A stretch of 62,528 nucleotides of DNA from JAYUDN01 sp043739785 (GTDB taxonomy: Bacteria; Patescibacteriota; Gracilibacteria; BD1-5; UBA2023). Shown one piece after another: positions 9,617 through 21,647 of this stretch. A program made the translations under genes and the position numbers. Position 1 is the stretch's first letter; each line of letters opens with the position of its first letter. Under the pieces are notes generated by a model. It was not told the DNA's origin and did not search any database. It saw only the letters and a program-made list of their open reading frames with translations. The DNA lies in contig JAYUDN010000032.1 in the NCBI GenBank assembly GCA_043739785.1, forward strand, positions 1-62,528, in the 5' to 3' direction.

Positions 9617-10309
9617 ACTAAATACTAGATAGAGTATCGGCACATGGATGACGTAGATGAAGAGTGAATGCCTTCCGACAAAGGCGAGTCATTTCCCTCC
9701 TATTATTGTTCCAGAGAGTAAAGATGCGAGTCTTTCTTTCAAGCCCAGAAAAGAAGCGAAACCATATCCGATCAGATAGTACCCGAACCACGGAAAGAGT
9801 GGATAATAGTCCGCGGAAAAATACGACTCCGGATACAGTCCGATAGGAATGAGAAGTAAAGAGTTTACTCTGAGGGAACTCAGAGAAAATCCTATAGCAA
9901 GAATCAATATTCCTACTAAGATATTCCATGACTTCCACCTGAGGAAACAAATACCACAGAGCGAAGCCAGGGCAAAGAAATGGATAATCCCCCAGGATAT
10001 CCGCTGTTCATAGAAAAACATATACGAAACCCAGGAAATACCTCCTGCAACGACAGAGAGAATCAAGAATCTTTTGATACTTTTTTTGAGAATCTCTCTC
10101 CATCATTTCTTCTCGGTTGCGAGGAAAAACGATATTCCAGCCAGGAAGATAAATCCAATCCCCACTCCCCTTCCGAGGAGATACCAAAATATTTCAGAAA
10201 GATGAAGTATATCCCGATGAAAGACCTCGACCATGAGGTAATTCATGTGGTAGAAGATCATACCGATGAGGACAATCCCACGAAGGGCATCAAGTTTTTG
10301 TAAGCGCAT
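9617..10309 (-). CDS. DUF1624 family membrane protein (acyltransferase-3-like)
   Basis: A 230-residue polytopic membrane protein. The N-terminus MRLQKLDALRGIVLIGMIFY is the conserved start of DUF1624 / heparan-alpha-glucosaminide acetyltransferase-like proteins, and HSLFIYVIHVPILYL near the C-terminus is also typical. The frame crosses three TGA codons (10103, 10100 and 9689). Related proteins acylate surface glycans, but the reaction here is not proven. About seven hydrophobic segments are visible. Confidence 0.88.
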
Positions 10310-10454
10310 GAGAGAATTTTAAGATAGCTTATTCGATTCTTTTATCTAAAGTCCATAGTAATAACTATCTGGAAAACTTAGAATTCTTTTTATGAATAAA
10401 CTTGCTTTTTAATATTTTTATTTATAATAAATTTTATTATCAAAATTTGAAAAT

Positions 10455-10982
10455 ATGGCACAATCTCCTTTTGCAGCACCGGCCTTACCGGATTCAGCTT
10501 TTCTCACCCCGGATGGGATGTCACAAGCTGTGGTTTTGATAAGGACATCATCTCAAGCAGATGCTCTCTCAATTCTCGAAAAAAAAGGTTTCCGAAGATC
10601 TGATCTGTATTATCTTTCATGAGAATTAGATTATCTTCTTACTTCTTTAAATTGGGAATTCTCTAAAGAAGATTTAGTCGCCCTCAAGTCAAAGTCAGAA
10701 GAATACAATAGAGATCCTACTGTATGAAATTGAAATGAACTCATAGACCTTATGGAAGGGATTATTAGAAAAAATGGGGATAGATTTTTTCAAGACTTAC
10801 TCGATATAAGTCAAGGGAAACCAGAAAACGACCACTGATTTAACCTACCACCTCTCAGTCGTAGACTAAGGGAGGCAGTAGTGTTTGGAAGAAGACTCTG
10901 AATGTCGGTGATTCGATGGTATGAGATCCTTTCTCAGGAAGAACAGCAAAGGGTAGATAGGGATACTTATAGAAATAATTAA
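10455..10982 (+). CDS. Hypothetical protein, 175 aa
   Basis: A code-25 frame from ATG to TAA with five TGA codons read as Gly. The protein is soluble and mostly helical (FSKEDLVALKSKSEEYNRD, LIDLMEGIIRKNGDRFFQD). No family recognised. TATAAT at 10423-10428 lies 26 bases upstream of the start with a TTGCTT 15-16 bases before it. It converges on the SGNH gene and shares a terminator hairpin with it. Confidence 0.6.
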
Positions 10983-10994
10983 CTATGCCATTGA

Positions 10995-11023
10995 GAAATA
11001 GGAATAAAAATTATTCCTATTTC
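10995..11023. terminator. Bidirectional terminator hairpin
   Basis: A perfect 13-bp inverted repeat, GAAATAGGAATAA / TTATTCCTATTTC, with a 3-base loop, between convergent genes. The right arm overlaps the stop codon of the minus-strand SGNH gene (11017-11019). Confidence 0.7.
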
Positions 11024-11700
11024 TGTATCAGCTTCTCCGCTTTCAGTATCTTTTCGATATTGCCAACGATGATGGTATAGCCTTCTTTGGTCGGATGGAT
11101 GAGGTCTTCCTGATTGAGTTTCGGATCCAGGGCGACTCACGCGAGGAAAAAAGGCATGTATGATATCTTATATTCCTTGGCGAGTTTCTCGAATACCGTA
11201 TCATACTGGTCTCGATACTCTATCCCGAGGTTAAATGGAGCCCTCATCCCCGCAAGGAGAAGAGGGATATTCTTCGCTCGTATTTTCTCTATAATAGCAC
11301 GAAGGTTCTTCTCGATATCAGCGACCGATTTCCCCTGGAAAGCGTCATTGGCTCCGATACAGAGAATCGCTAGGGCGAAACTCCCAGTACTTGTTTTCTC
11401 AGAAGTAGTATCTCCTTCGAGGATCCAGTCCAATCGGGAGAGGAGTCCAGCGGTTGTATCACCTGAAACACCAGCATTTTGTACACTATAGTAATACCCG
11501 TCTCTCTGGAGAACTGATGATAGTTGTGTAGGATAGTTTTCACTCTCAGGAAGTCCATATCCAGCAGTGAGAGAATCCCCTAAAGCGAGTATAATTCAAG
11601 AATTCGTAGCCAGTGGAGTTACCTTCGGTACCACCTGCGTCGTACCGCAAGAGGTAAGGAGGAGACTACAGAAGATGAGGATAATGGTTATGATTTTCAT
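11017..11700 (-). CDS. SGNH/GDSL esterase lipoprotein (TesA-like)
   Basis: A 227-residue exported esterase. It has a lipoprotein signal (IILIFCSLLLTSCGTT, lipobox LTSC), then block I ALGDSLTAGYGLP with the catalytic Ser, block III IGANDAF and block V DLIHPTKEGY with the Asp/His pair. This matches TesA / arylesterase-type lysophospholipases. TGA codons encode Gly before IILALGDS and near FFLA. Likely substrate is a lipid ester or thioester in the envelope. The stop codon sits within the terminator arm. Confidence 0.92.
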
Positions 11701-11923
11701 GTGTGTATCATACGAAAAATTGGAGGAATTGCGAGAAAGAATATAGAAAATTTCTTTCTACTAGTTTGGATTATGGAAAATTCCGAACGGTCAGATTATT
11801 GAAAATCTAGAAATACTATTTTCGCTTCATCAGTATACTATTTCGCACTATAAAACCCATAATGGAAGCCTGTTAGTATTGAATTTCCAGATAAAAAAGA
11901 TACACTTTATCTATATTTTTCTT

Positions 11924-13258
11924 ATGAAATCCCGATTATTTATAGGTTTGCTGGTTTTCTTCCTTTCGATCGGACCTATTTTTGCGGACTTTTCGGATAT
12001 CGAGTATTCCTGGTATCGAGACTCGGTCGAGACCCTTGCCAACGAGAAAGTCATCGGAGGTTATGGAGACGGGGCCTTCGGACCTGAAAAACCAATTACG
12101 AGAGCCGAAATCCTCAAGATCATCCTCCAGGTGAGTGGCAATGGCATGGGAGAAATCCCGCTCAAGAAGTGTTTTCCTGATGTCTCGGTCAATATGTGGT
12201 ATCATAGTTATATTTGTCGAGCGGTCGAACTTTCGATCGCAAAGGGATTCAGCGATGGGAAATTCCGACCTAACGATACCGTCACGACCCTCGAAGCCCT
12301 CGCATTCGGATTTCGAGCTTTTGGTATTATCATGCCCGCAACCGCGAATGGCGAGCTCTGGTATGAGCCGATGCGAAAATTCGCAAATGACAATCATATC
12401 ATCCCCGCTTCCGCCTATACCATCGAAACTCGCATCAACCGAGGAAAGGCTACTGAGCTCATCACGAGAATACGCGCGTACAACGCGACTCGAAGCGTCC
12501 TCAACTATAAGAGTGCGGGATGTATCGTCGGAAAGGATCTCTCGAAAACCAATACCATGACGATCGCTGGAAAACCGAGATCCTACATCCTCTCGGTTCC
12601 CTCGAACTATGTGCGAAGTAAAGAATACTCGCTCATCGTCGCCAGTCATGGACGTACCAATTCGAATGATCAAGTGCAGAACTATATGGGACTCGAAGGA
12701 AATCGAAAGGGATCAAGTCAGGATGACTTTATCGTCGCTTACCCCGCGGGTCTGGATGCCACGGGAGGAGGCTACTCCTGGAGTGAGGCCGAAAATCTCA
12801 GCTTTTTTGATGCAATGATTGCCGAGGTCAGCGGTGCGTATTGTATCGACCGGAGTAATGTCTTCGTCGTCGGGCACTCCCTCGGTGGATGGTTCACGCA
12901 CAAGCTCGCTTGCCTTCGTGGAGAAATCATCCACGCCATGGCAGGAGTCGGCAGTAGTGGCTACGCTGGAGACTGTACTGGCCCAGCCGCTAGCCTTCTC
13001 TATCAAAATATTAATGACGCCCTCTCCTCGTATGAAAGTGGCAAGTGAGGCCTTAACTTCCGAAAAAGTATCAACCTGTGTAAGAGCGATCCCGTACCCG
13101 TCACTATCGGACCCCTCACCTGCCAGAAGTGGAATTCGTGTAGTCCTGGTAATCCTGTCATCTGGTGTGAAGGATATACCGCCTACGGCGGAGACCCGCA
13201 TAGCTGGCCGATCACGGGAGGGGCTGATATACTAAACTTCTTTCGAGGATTAAAGTAG
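11924..13258 (+). CDS. Secreted SLH-domain esterase (PHB-depolymerase/feruloyl-esterase-like)
   Basis: A 444-residue protein. Signal peptide (SRLFIGLLVFFLSIGPIFA), then S-layer-homology repeats from about residue 25 to 200 (VIGGYGDGAFGPEKPITRAE, AKGFSDGKFRPNDTVTTLEA), then an alpha/beta hydrolase domain with LIVASHGRTNSNDQVQNY, nucleophile VVGHSLGGWF and a terminal GDPHSWPITGGADILNFF carrying the His. SLH repeats normally anchor proteins to secondary cell-wall polymers. A start at 11924 is chosen over 11879 because it gives a clean signal peptide. The TGA at 13046 is Gly and the frame ends at TAG 13256. Its 3' end is duplicated near 19.5 kb. Confidence 0.88.
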
Positions 13259-13485
13259 GATTGATTTCGATAGAGAAATCCATAGAATTTTTATGTGATC
13301 CATTTCTTGGAAACAACTCTTGACTTTTGATACCACTACTTTTTTTAATATTGAGATTTTGATAACTACAGATAGTGAGAAAGCACAGTAAGTGCTCATT
13401 AGTAGTTCATTATTGCATTACCAACGAAAACCGTGTATGGATTTGACTGGAAATGCGCATAATGAAAGTGCGGTCCAAAAAATCT
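13208..13485 (+). repeat. Direct repeat, copy 1 (esterase 3' end plus sua5 5' fragment)
   Basis: About 280 bases that match 19478-19752 with moderate divergence. Shared landmarks are CTAAACTTCTTTCGAGG, ATAGAATTTTTATGTGAT, GATAACTACAGATAGTGAGA and GAAAGTGCGGTC. Copy 1 begins inside the intact esterase and ends in a decayed start of sua5. Confidence 0.75.
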
Positions 13486-13490
13486 TATAT
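13362..13490 (+). pseudogene. Decayed 5' fragment of a sua5/tsaC gene
   Basis: The DNA matches the first 40 codons of the intact sua5 at 19626, but the frame is broken by a stop (CAGTAAGTGC) and shifts. The recognisable remnant reads MDLTGNAHNESAVQK where the intact gene has YGLAGNAYSESAVKK. It fills the space between the esterase and the ligase-like gene. Confidence 0.7.
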
Positions 13491-13528
13491 TCAATACTGC
13501 TCATACTACTTGAATTTTTGATGAATCT

Positions 13529-14719
13529 ATGTACTTTCTTATTGGATTATTTTGACTCATACCGCTTATTTTCTCTCATATTTTTGCGAGATTCTGAAGG
13601 GGTTTTATCCTAGATAATGGCATTGGGGATTTCGAATCTCTCAAAATGCAGGCATTCCTTATTCTCTTAGTTTTTGCGACTTTCGAAATGCTTGTACGTA
13701 AGAGGGAGTATTTTGTGTCGAAAGGAACACGTTTTTGGGTACATATTCTTTTCGGGGTACTTACTTTCCTTACTTTTAGTGGGTTTTTTTATCAATATTT
13801 CGATCTCAAGAGTCTCCTCTTTGGTGTGGGAGAAAAACAACATGGTATCCTCATGATTCTCTGACTCTTTTGGCTCGGTATCCTTCTCTCTTTCTTGAAC
13901 TATAGAGAAAAAAGATACGTAGGATATGCAATTCTCGTCTCAGGATTTTTCGTAGCGATTACGACTATCATAGAGTTTCTCGGGTACAATATTTTCACTG
14001 GGGAAACGTATTCGTCGCTCGGAAGCTGGGGTGAAGTACGAAGTACGAGTACTCTCGGAAACCCGAATTATGTCGCATGATTTCTTCTCATACTATTACC
14101 TCTCGTATTTTCTAGTGTAAAAAGAGGAGAGAAGTATATTCTTTTTTTTCTTTTTTTTCTCTGACTCTGTGCGACAAAGAGTATGATAGGAATTGCTCTG
14201 GGAATCCTGTACAGCGTACTACTACTCGGAAAGAAGTTTTTGGGTTCAAAAATATATCTTATACTTCCATTTTTTCTTATAATAGGAATTACTATAGCGT
14301 ACTGACTAACTTCAGAAAGCGAAAAATGGCTTTCTCTGCTTTCGAGGTTTGTTCTCATGAAACATACGATGATCGAGAGTCTCAAGAGTGGGTTGGGCAT
14401 TCTCTTTGGGTATTGACCAGATGCTGTTATCCAGTTTTTTAGTAGTTCACGTGCTGAAGAGATTAGCTCATATTTCCCCACCAGTATGATCATCGACTCA
14501 TCGCATAATATATTTATCGATGCTTACGCGTCGTATGGTATCATCGGAATAGTACTTATTACTTCATTTTTATTTTCCCGATCAAAAAATCTCGATATAC
14601 CCTCACGACATGCACTCATACTTGGGTTCGGATTTCTCTCACTCAATGTATATGTGATCTCGCATCTCATTGTCTTACTTTACTATATCTCTCTCGTAAG
14701 AGCAACGAATAAGGACTAG
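13529..14719 (+). CDS. O-antigen ligase / polymerase-like membrane protein
   Basis: A 396-residue polytopic membrane protein built from several standard-code fragments joined by TGA codons at 13550, 13586, 13862, 14078, 14159, 14303 and 14414 (approximate codon starts). The WaaL/Wzy-type landmarks TSTLGNPNYVAGFLLILLP near residue 175 and IIDSSHNIFIDAYASYGIIG near residue 320 are present, as in the O-antigen ligase domain. About ten membrane spans. Likely role is polymerising or transferring a surface glycan. The start abuts the duplicated segment, so the N-terminus may be partly rebuilt; ATG 13529 is the first in-frame ATG after the repeat. Confidence 0.82.
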
Positions 14720-14746
14720 ATATACTGATACGAGATCAAAGTAGTT

Positions 14747-17700
14747 CTATTTTAGTTCATTTTGAATAACGCTCGTTCTCAGATTCTGTATTTGATTTTT
14801 TGCACTTTGTAGAATTCTTTTCTTTTGACCATTTTCCCGAGAAGTCAGCATTACATCCAATTGTTTGAGTAAATTATCATATGCGATAATCTTATAAATT
14901 GCTGATTTTTTATTCTTTTGAGCAAGTTCGAAAGGGTCGACTATCTTCTCCTTTGCAATTTTATAGGGAGTTCCCTTGAAGGATAAAGAGTCATTGAAGA
15001 GAGGAGAATTATTTTTTATTACTCATTGCTTTATAGGGGCCACGAGTTCGATCTTTGTCCTAGTTCATTGAGTTCCTGTGCTTGTGAGTGATTTGTCACT
15101 AGTGATAGGTTTAATTGATGAAAGTGATACTTTAGGAGTATAAAGAGAGTTTCCTGGTGAACCTCAAGATGGGCCACCCCCTCATCCTCAACTGGAAGAT
15201 CCTCAAGACGATGGAGGAACAACTGGAATCCCGAGAGCAAAGAGTGAAAAATGATCTGTGGTAAAAGTACAGCGATTATTGGTTACTATACAAGTAGCTA
15301 TTTTAATATATGGAAGTCATACCCCTGAGGATCGATATACTCCGATTTGCGAACCATTCGAGCTAGTTACATTTATAGAAATAGTAGCAACTTGTCCAGA
15401 GAGAGAAAGAGGAGAAATATCACTTCCTATACGATATATTACGGATGCAGGAAGTGTTGAACCAGATAGCGTTATACTGAGTGCTCAGGTATCAAAGTAT
15501 GGCGCGATGAGGATCCCATCCCAAGGGCTCGATGCGAAGATCTTGAGTCCAGAAGTAGGAATAACTACAGTGATAGCATTACCAGTATTCGTCAGGATGA
15601 TCTGTCCACTTGAAGTAGATCCAGAGAATATCATCCCACTTGAGCTTGATCACTGGAGATAGAGTTGGCCCGTAGAAGTGATAGTTCATGATAGAGAAGC
15701 AGTAACAACTTTCGGAGTATGAAAACTGAGCTTTGGATCCATCTGTATATTGCTACAAAGGGCTACAGAACATACAAAAGTAGTATAGTAATAGGTAGTA
15801 TCAGGCAGTAATTTCTCGAAACTAAAACGATAATCAGTTCCGATCGAAGTTTTCAGTTGTGCATTCATCGAGATCGGATAAGCTCCAAAATCTATACTGG
15901 AATCGAGTCCAGTTATACATGATGCTACCTTATATACTTCTCATCGATAGGTGGTGTCGAGTGGATAGAGAAAATCCGCGAAAGAATCTAAACACCCACT
16001 CTGCTGTGCTCGATAGATATACCCAGTGAGATCCCCTATACCGTCGAGATCGAGAAATCAAGTCCCTGAGAGGATGGGTGTATTTCCTGTTGCTTTCTCA
16101 ATAAATCATATCATTTCAGCACGAGTTACAAGATCATTTGAACGGTATTGAGAACTCGATGTACTGATAATCGCTTGATCTGCGAGAGCTTCTATATATC
16201 CACACGCTTCTCAAAGAGAACTATTTACATCACTAAACATATCTCCACGACAAGATTTCGGAGTAATTCATCCAAGTTTCGCGACAAATATAGCTATTTC
16301 TTTACGAGTTATTGTATCCCAGAGCCCATATCCATCTTCACTTGACCGAGTCTCTATGATATGATTTCTCGCAAACATTTCAGTTGCAGGGAATGCAGGA
16401 TTTCCAGATATAAAATCAGGATTATTCGCTACTAAAACTGATGGACTCGCATCGATTTGATCCAGAGTTATATCAAAAGATGCACGAGATTCTCCTGAAA
16501 GTGTATGTTTTTGTGAGAGGATCTTTGGCAATGTAAGCGCCTCGAGCATATTTAGAAGATTGAGTCTTCCAGCGGTCATTACTTTATCTTGGAGTTGTAC
16601 TTTGTAGTCAGTTGTTCCGATTATAGCATTGCGTATTTCATAGAGATTTGCATCCGGCTTATAACTCCAAGCAAGTGCAGCAGCTCATGCAACATGAGGA
16701 GCTGACATCGAAGTACCATCAAGGTAGTCATACGATAGATTTTTCGAAACTCTACCGAGTGTCAAAGCATTAACAAAACAACCATAATTCTCTACTCCGT
16801 CTCCATGAGTTACCCATTTGATACGGATATCGAAGCCTCAAGCAGTATTGAGAGGATTATTGGCATCATAGTACAAAGTATACTCACTATAATACCCATT
16901 ATGTCCATTGAATGATAATTCACGACTATTCCATTGGTACATCAGAGTGGATTCATCGATATGTACGGCACTCTGAAAGAGTCATCCGGTATTTATCATG
17001 ATATCGAGATAATCATTGACATAGGATGGAGTATCACACCAGGCAGATATTTTGACGGAGCTTATATTTATTTCACTATTAGAAAAAGATTTTTCTATAT
17101 AGGTCGACTCTCCAGATACATAGGGATCTCGCGTATCTCACCAGAGCACCTCTCATGGAGTAATGGAAGTCTCACCGCTCACTATAATCTCACCGCTCAC
17201 CACCATATCGGAGCGAGTAGACCATGTTTCACTCGGAGATCCTGATTTTTTCCTCCAGCCATTATTATAAGAGATGAGTTCAGGAACCATTGGTATCGGC
17301 TCACTTTTTATAATGGTGCTATTTACTTCGACTCATGGAGCTGCGATATGGACCGAATTGGCTCCATAATTCGAAAAATAAGCGAGATTATCATCCTTAT
17401 CGGTAGCGGCTACCGATATAACATTGTAGAGTGCCGGAATTATCTCCTCTCCCGAAAGTACAATTTCTCGGTCTATGATGACTTCACCAGACACGGTAGT
17501 ATTACTTCAGAATCCTGCAGGATACACTTTATAATTAGATTCGTCATTTTCATAATTTGTCCCATTATTACCAGCAGCCGCTATAAATAATCCGGGAAAT
17601 GAAGCGATAGCATCATAGTATATAAAGTCAAAATCACTTCTTGTATTTACTTGATAGACTCAACCAAAACTTGCATTTATAACTTTCGCCCCATTATTTT

Positions 17701-19093
17701 TCGCAAAATTGATACCACGGATAATCGAAGCAGTATCTCCATAGCCAGAGTCATCGAGGACTTTTACTGCCATCAGTTCTAGCCGGGGGCTTACTCCAGC
17801 GACGCCGAATGAGTTTTTTGAAGAAGCTCCTATCGTTCCAGCTACATGTGTACCATGAAAGAATCCATCATAGGGATCTTTATCATCATAGGCATAATCA
17901 TATCCATGGATACAATCCCCGATATAACCTCCCGTATCAGAGACACATTCTTTTCAGTTCCACATTTGCGTACTGAGATCAGGATGATCATAGGCAATAC
18001 CTGTATCGAGTACCGCGACGATTACCCCAGAGCCGAGTTTCCCTTCTGAGTAGGCCATAGCTTCTGGATAATCAATATCTGCATCAGTGGTTCCTGCTGT
18101 TCCATTTATTTCTTGTCCTTGGTTATCGAGTCACCATAGACTGGAAAAGCTCTCATCATTTGGAACAGATCTTCATGAGAATGAAGATGAAATAGTATTT
18201 TTTCTTCCGATAAGGTGTGATCAGGAGTATGAAAGAGGAGTAGGTAGAGAAAATGTCTTATAGACAAAATTTCTTTGGACATGTTTAATCCTGGGATCTT
18301 TTTTAAGTTCCTCTATGACGGCATCTATAGTTCAAGAAGCAGTCTCTCCATACCTACTACCTGTAATACTCATTTCTTGATTGGATGAAAAATATTCTTG
18401 TGGCACATCTCATTTGACTTCCATTACAGCGATATTACTTTCAGAGATGGTGTCGGTTGTTTTGAGATTATTTACTTCTTCGATCTGTTCAAGCTGATAT
18501 TTTCCTACATACGTAGTAAGATCGATATTTGTCTCTCGAAATTGGATCAGTATTTCATTATTCGCTCAGTTAGCCGATGATACTGATGGAGGAGTATCAT
18601 TGCTTTCATCGTTCTTTGAAGGGGGAAAAGGAATCTTTTGATCATCTTTACTCTCTTGAGATCCTGTCGATACGGATGGATTTTTATCCTGAAGGATTTC
18701 TACAGGAAGAAGAGTCTGTCCCGAAGCATTCTCCATTCATGTTAGAGATTTAGGGGGCTCTACTACTCATGTCTGAACTCATATTTCTTCAGGTGAACTT
18801 GACGTAATAACTAGTGTTTCTCAACTTTCGGAATTGGCTTCAGCTGAAGGAAAATCAGAGAGAAATATATCGGTAATATTAGTTTGTGATAGAAAAAGTT
18901 CACTTGAGTTCATTTTTACAGCCACAAGATTTTCTTTTGGACTATCAAGAAGAGATAACTCAGGTGTTCAACCTACTTCAGATATATTAAGAGCTCATTC
19001 GGAAGCATAGATAGATGGGATGATCAAAATTTGCGTTACGAGGAGAGTGAAACAGAGAGTTTCTGCTAGTGCTATTCGAATAGAATTAATCAT
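14747..19093 (-). CDS. Giant secreted subtilase (S8) with SLH domains, 1448 aa
   Basis: One continuous code-25 frame of 1449 codons; I checked every codon from 16600 down to the TAG and read the rest. After a signal peptide (AETLCFTLLVTQILIIPSIYA) comes a Ser/Thr-rich pro-region, then the S8 domain: VLDTGIAYDHPD (Asp ~363), FHGTHVAGTIGAS (His ~413), AAAGNNG oxyanion region and DGTSMSAPHVAGAAA (Ser ~795). The last Gly of that box is TGA. A 200-residue insert sits before the Ser. SLH repeats follow (about 850-1060, e.g. DTITRKEIAIFVAKLG), then Ig-like strands, a Gly/Ser-rich linker and a basic helical tail. It converges with the ligase-like gene, 27 bases apart. Confidence 0.93.
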
Positions 19094-19440
19094 AATATGA
19101 AAATAAAATTTGTACAATATACTCGCAATATAGTAAATATTGATTAAAGTCAAATATTTTTCTATTTTTGTGTAATATTAAGAAATATAGTCATTTTCAG
19201 CATCATAAATCAATGAAATAAATATTTTTTTGATATTCCCATGATTCACTGGTTCGACTATCCTGATATTGTCGAACGGATGTGATCAATCAATATTTCC
19301 TTGCTATGGTAATTTCGATATATTTCGTAGTTATGGCATGGTCGACTTGAAACTTCTTCTCGGGACTATTTACTAATAGTGGAGAACTGTGTACTCTTCA
19401 GTATGATTACTCTCGTAAAGTGAGGGAACGTTTTTCTCGC

Positions 19441-19529
19441 CTTCCCACTCTGTTGATGGGACCTTCAGAATCGAAAAAACGATCATTGGCGGGGCCGATA
19501 TTCTAAACTTCTTCCGAGGGGTAAATTAG
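19441..19529 (+). pseudogene. Remnant of the SLH-esterase 3' end
   Basis: The last codons read IGGADILNFFRGVN then TAG, matching the intact esterase C-terminus TGGADILNFFRGLK at 13216-13258. Upstream of about 19440 the frame hits a stop and no hydrolase motif is visible, so only the tail of the gene survives. Confidence 0.65.
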
Positions 19530-19752
19530 ATTGATTTAGCTAGAGAAATCAATAGAATTTTTATATGATACTCTTGGAAAAAACCCCACGGATGTTCCAG
19601 ACCACTATTTTTTAATACTTCGATCTTGATAACTACAGATAGCGAGAAAGCACGACAAGTGCTCTTAAATGATGGAATTATAGGATTACCCACCGAAACA
19701 GTCTACGGTTTAGCCGGAAATGCGTATAGTGAAAGTGCGGTCAAAAAAATAT
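19478..19752 (+). repeat. Direct repeat, copy 2 (esterase remnant plus sua5 5' end)
   Basis: Partner of 13208-13485. Here the sua5 side is intact and the esterase side is a remnant, the reverse of copy 1. The segment between the copies holds the ligase-like gene and the giant protease. The stretch 19094-19440 in front of it is AT-rich and holds no convincing gene. Confidence 0.75.
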
Positions 19753-20579
19753 TTCTCCTCAAGAAACGCCCCCTCTATAATCCTCTGATCGTTCATATCA
19801 AGTCTCATAAATTCTTGGATCAAGTAGTATATGATATCCCGGAATCAGCCAAAAAACTGGCAGAAGCATTTTGGCCAGGACCCCTGACCCTTCTCCTGAA
19901 GAAACTCCCGCATATTCCAGATATCGTAACCGCAGGAAACTATACGGTTGCGGTAAGAGTGCCGAGCCATCCTCTAGCACTGGAAGTATTGAAAAGGCTT
20001 GATTTTCCTCTTGCAGCTCCGAGTGCCAATCCCTTTGGGTCGATCAGTCCGACCAGCGCCGCACATGTTGCGAGTTATTTTTCTGAGGATCTCGAAGTAA
20101 TCTTGGATGGTGGAGAATGCGAAAAATGAGTGGAATCCACGATCATCGGATTCGAAAATGAACAACCCATACTTTATAGATACGGATCTCTCTCAGTAGA
20201 AGAGATAGAAAAAATCGTAGGAAAAGTCATCATACATACTCGAGATGATATCAAGCCTTCAGCACCAGGAATGCTTTCTCGCCACTATGCCCCATCGACG
20301 GTTACGTATCTGACTGATAACGTAAGCGGACTTCTCGATGCATCTCCTGGTAAAAAAATAGGAGTCCTCCTCTTTCAGAATTCGCTGAAAGATTCGAGAG
20401 TATGACATGAAGAAATCATCTCCCCATCTGGAACTCTCGAAGAAGCGGCGAGAAATCTCTACTCGGCACTTCATCGTCTCGATACCCTGGGCCTCGATAT
20501 GATCATCGCTGAAAAACTTCCCGATTATGGTCTCTGAAAGACCGTAAACGACCGGCTTGGAAGAGCGACAAAAAAATAG
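19626..20579 (+). CDS. tsaC: L-threonylcarbamoyladenylate synthase, Sua5 type
   Basis: A 317-residue Sua5 protein that makes threonylcarbamoyl-AMP for the t6A37 modification of ANN-decoding tRNAs. The YrdC domain shows GLPTETVYGLAGNA, KRPLYNPLIVH, FWPGPLTLLL, VPSHPLAL and APSANPFGSISPT. The GVESTI motif has its Gly encoded by TGA (20127-20129). The C-terminal Sua5 domain follows a linker with LSRHYAPST. No ATG is near the N-terminus; TTG at 19626 is the most likely start, and the duplicated copy keeps the same TTG. Other TGA codons at 20403 and near 20535 are Gly. Confidence 0.92.
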
Positions 20580-20623
20580 ATATCTATACTACTTCAATAT
20601 ACTAATACAATTTATACCTCGTT

Positions 20624-21460
20624 ATGTTTACTGGGCGAAGACTCCTGATAGCCACGAAGCATGGGAAAGAGGCGGTGATAGCTCCTCTCCTTGAAAAAGC
20701 ACTGTGAGTGACCTGTTTTGTTGATGATTCATTCGATACTGATCTCCTCGGGACCTTTACCTGAGAAGTCGAACGAAGATGAACCCCGAAAGCCACGCTC
20801 AAAGAAAAGTGTCTTCGTGCCATGAAGACGAATAACTCTGATCTCGCCATAGCGAGCGAAGGTTCATTTGGGCCACATCCCTTTATGCCTTTTGTCAGTG
20901 CTGATGATGAATTTGTGATCCTTATCGATACCCTAAATGGTATTGAGATCACCGCCCGAGAGATTAGTATATCTACGAATCTCAGTGGAAAAGAGATCCA
21001 AACTGAGGAAGAGCTTCTCGAATTTGCAGAATCCGCCCTCTTCCCTTCCCACGCTCTGATACTACGTAAATCACCCAAAGATAGTAAGGATATCTATAAG
21101 TGAATCACGGATAGAGATGAGCTCATAAAAATATTTCATCATCTTCTTTCCAAAAATAGATCAGTCTATGTCGAGACGGATATGAGGGCGATGCACAATC
21201 CGTCGAGGATGCTCGTCATCGAGAAAGCAACCGAGAACCTCATAAAAAAAATCACGTCTCTCTGTCCTCACTGTCAGATGCCTGGATTCAGTGTCACTGA
21301 TACCACTCGATGACTTAAGTGTAGTCTCTGTGGAAGTCCGACTGAGTCGACACTGAGCTATATATATGAGTGTGCCAATTGTCACTTCAAAAAAGAAGAA
21401 ATGTATCCACATCAAAAAATGACAGAAGATCCGATGTATTGTGGATACTGTAATCCTTAA
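20624..21460 (+). CDS. DUF6671-like protein with C-terminal zinc ribbons
   Basis: A 278-residue protein. The N-terminus RRLLIATKHGKEAVIAPLLE, the ERRGTPKATLKEKCLRAM region and LAIASEGSFGPHP match the DUF6671 family. The C-terminus has Cys pairs typical of zinc ribbons: LCPHCQMPGF, LKCSLCGSPTES, ECANCHFKKEE and YCGYCNP. Five TGA codons are Gly. Family function unknown. It follows sua5 by 44 bases on the same strand. Confidence 0.8.
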
Positions 21461-21647
21461 GCAGAGGACTTATTAGATAGAGTAAAATCAAATATTTAAA
21501 GCTCACAAACCAAATGTCTAATAATTACTGATTTTGAAATGATGTAAATATTTAATCAATAAATGATAAATTGATTCTCGGTAATTTAAGACATTTAAAA
21601 AAAAAGTAAAATTTGAATAAAATATAATATTCTGGCATACTTATACT

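Noticed and set aside
11936..12673. Long minus-strand ORF (245 aa) opposite the SLH-esterase
   Set aside because: Shadow of a strongly supported gene with SLH and hydrolase motifs; its composition is Arg/Ser/Asp-rich as expected for an antisense frame.
19306..19506. Code-25 ORF of 66 codons with one hydrophobic segment
   Set aside because: Its end overlaps the esterase remnant in another frame, there is no clean start, and the DNA match to the esterase gene explains the sequence better.
21514..21555. Short frame MSNNYGFGNDVNI
   Set aside because: Only 13 codons, no context or conservation visible.
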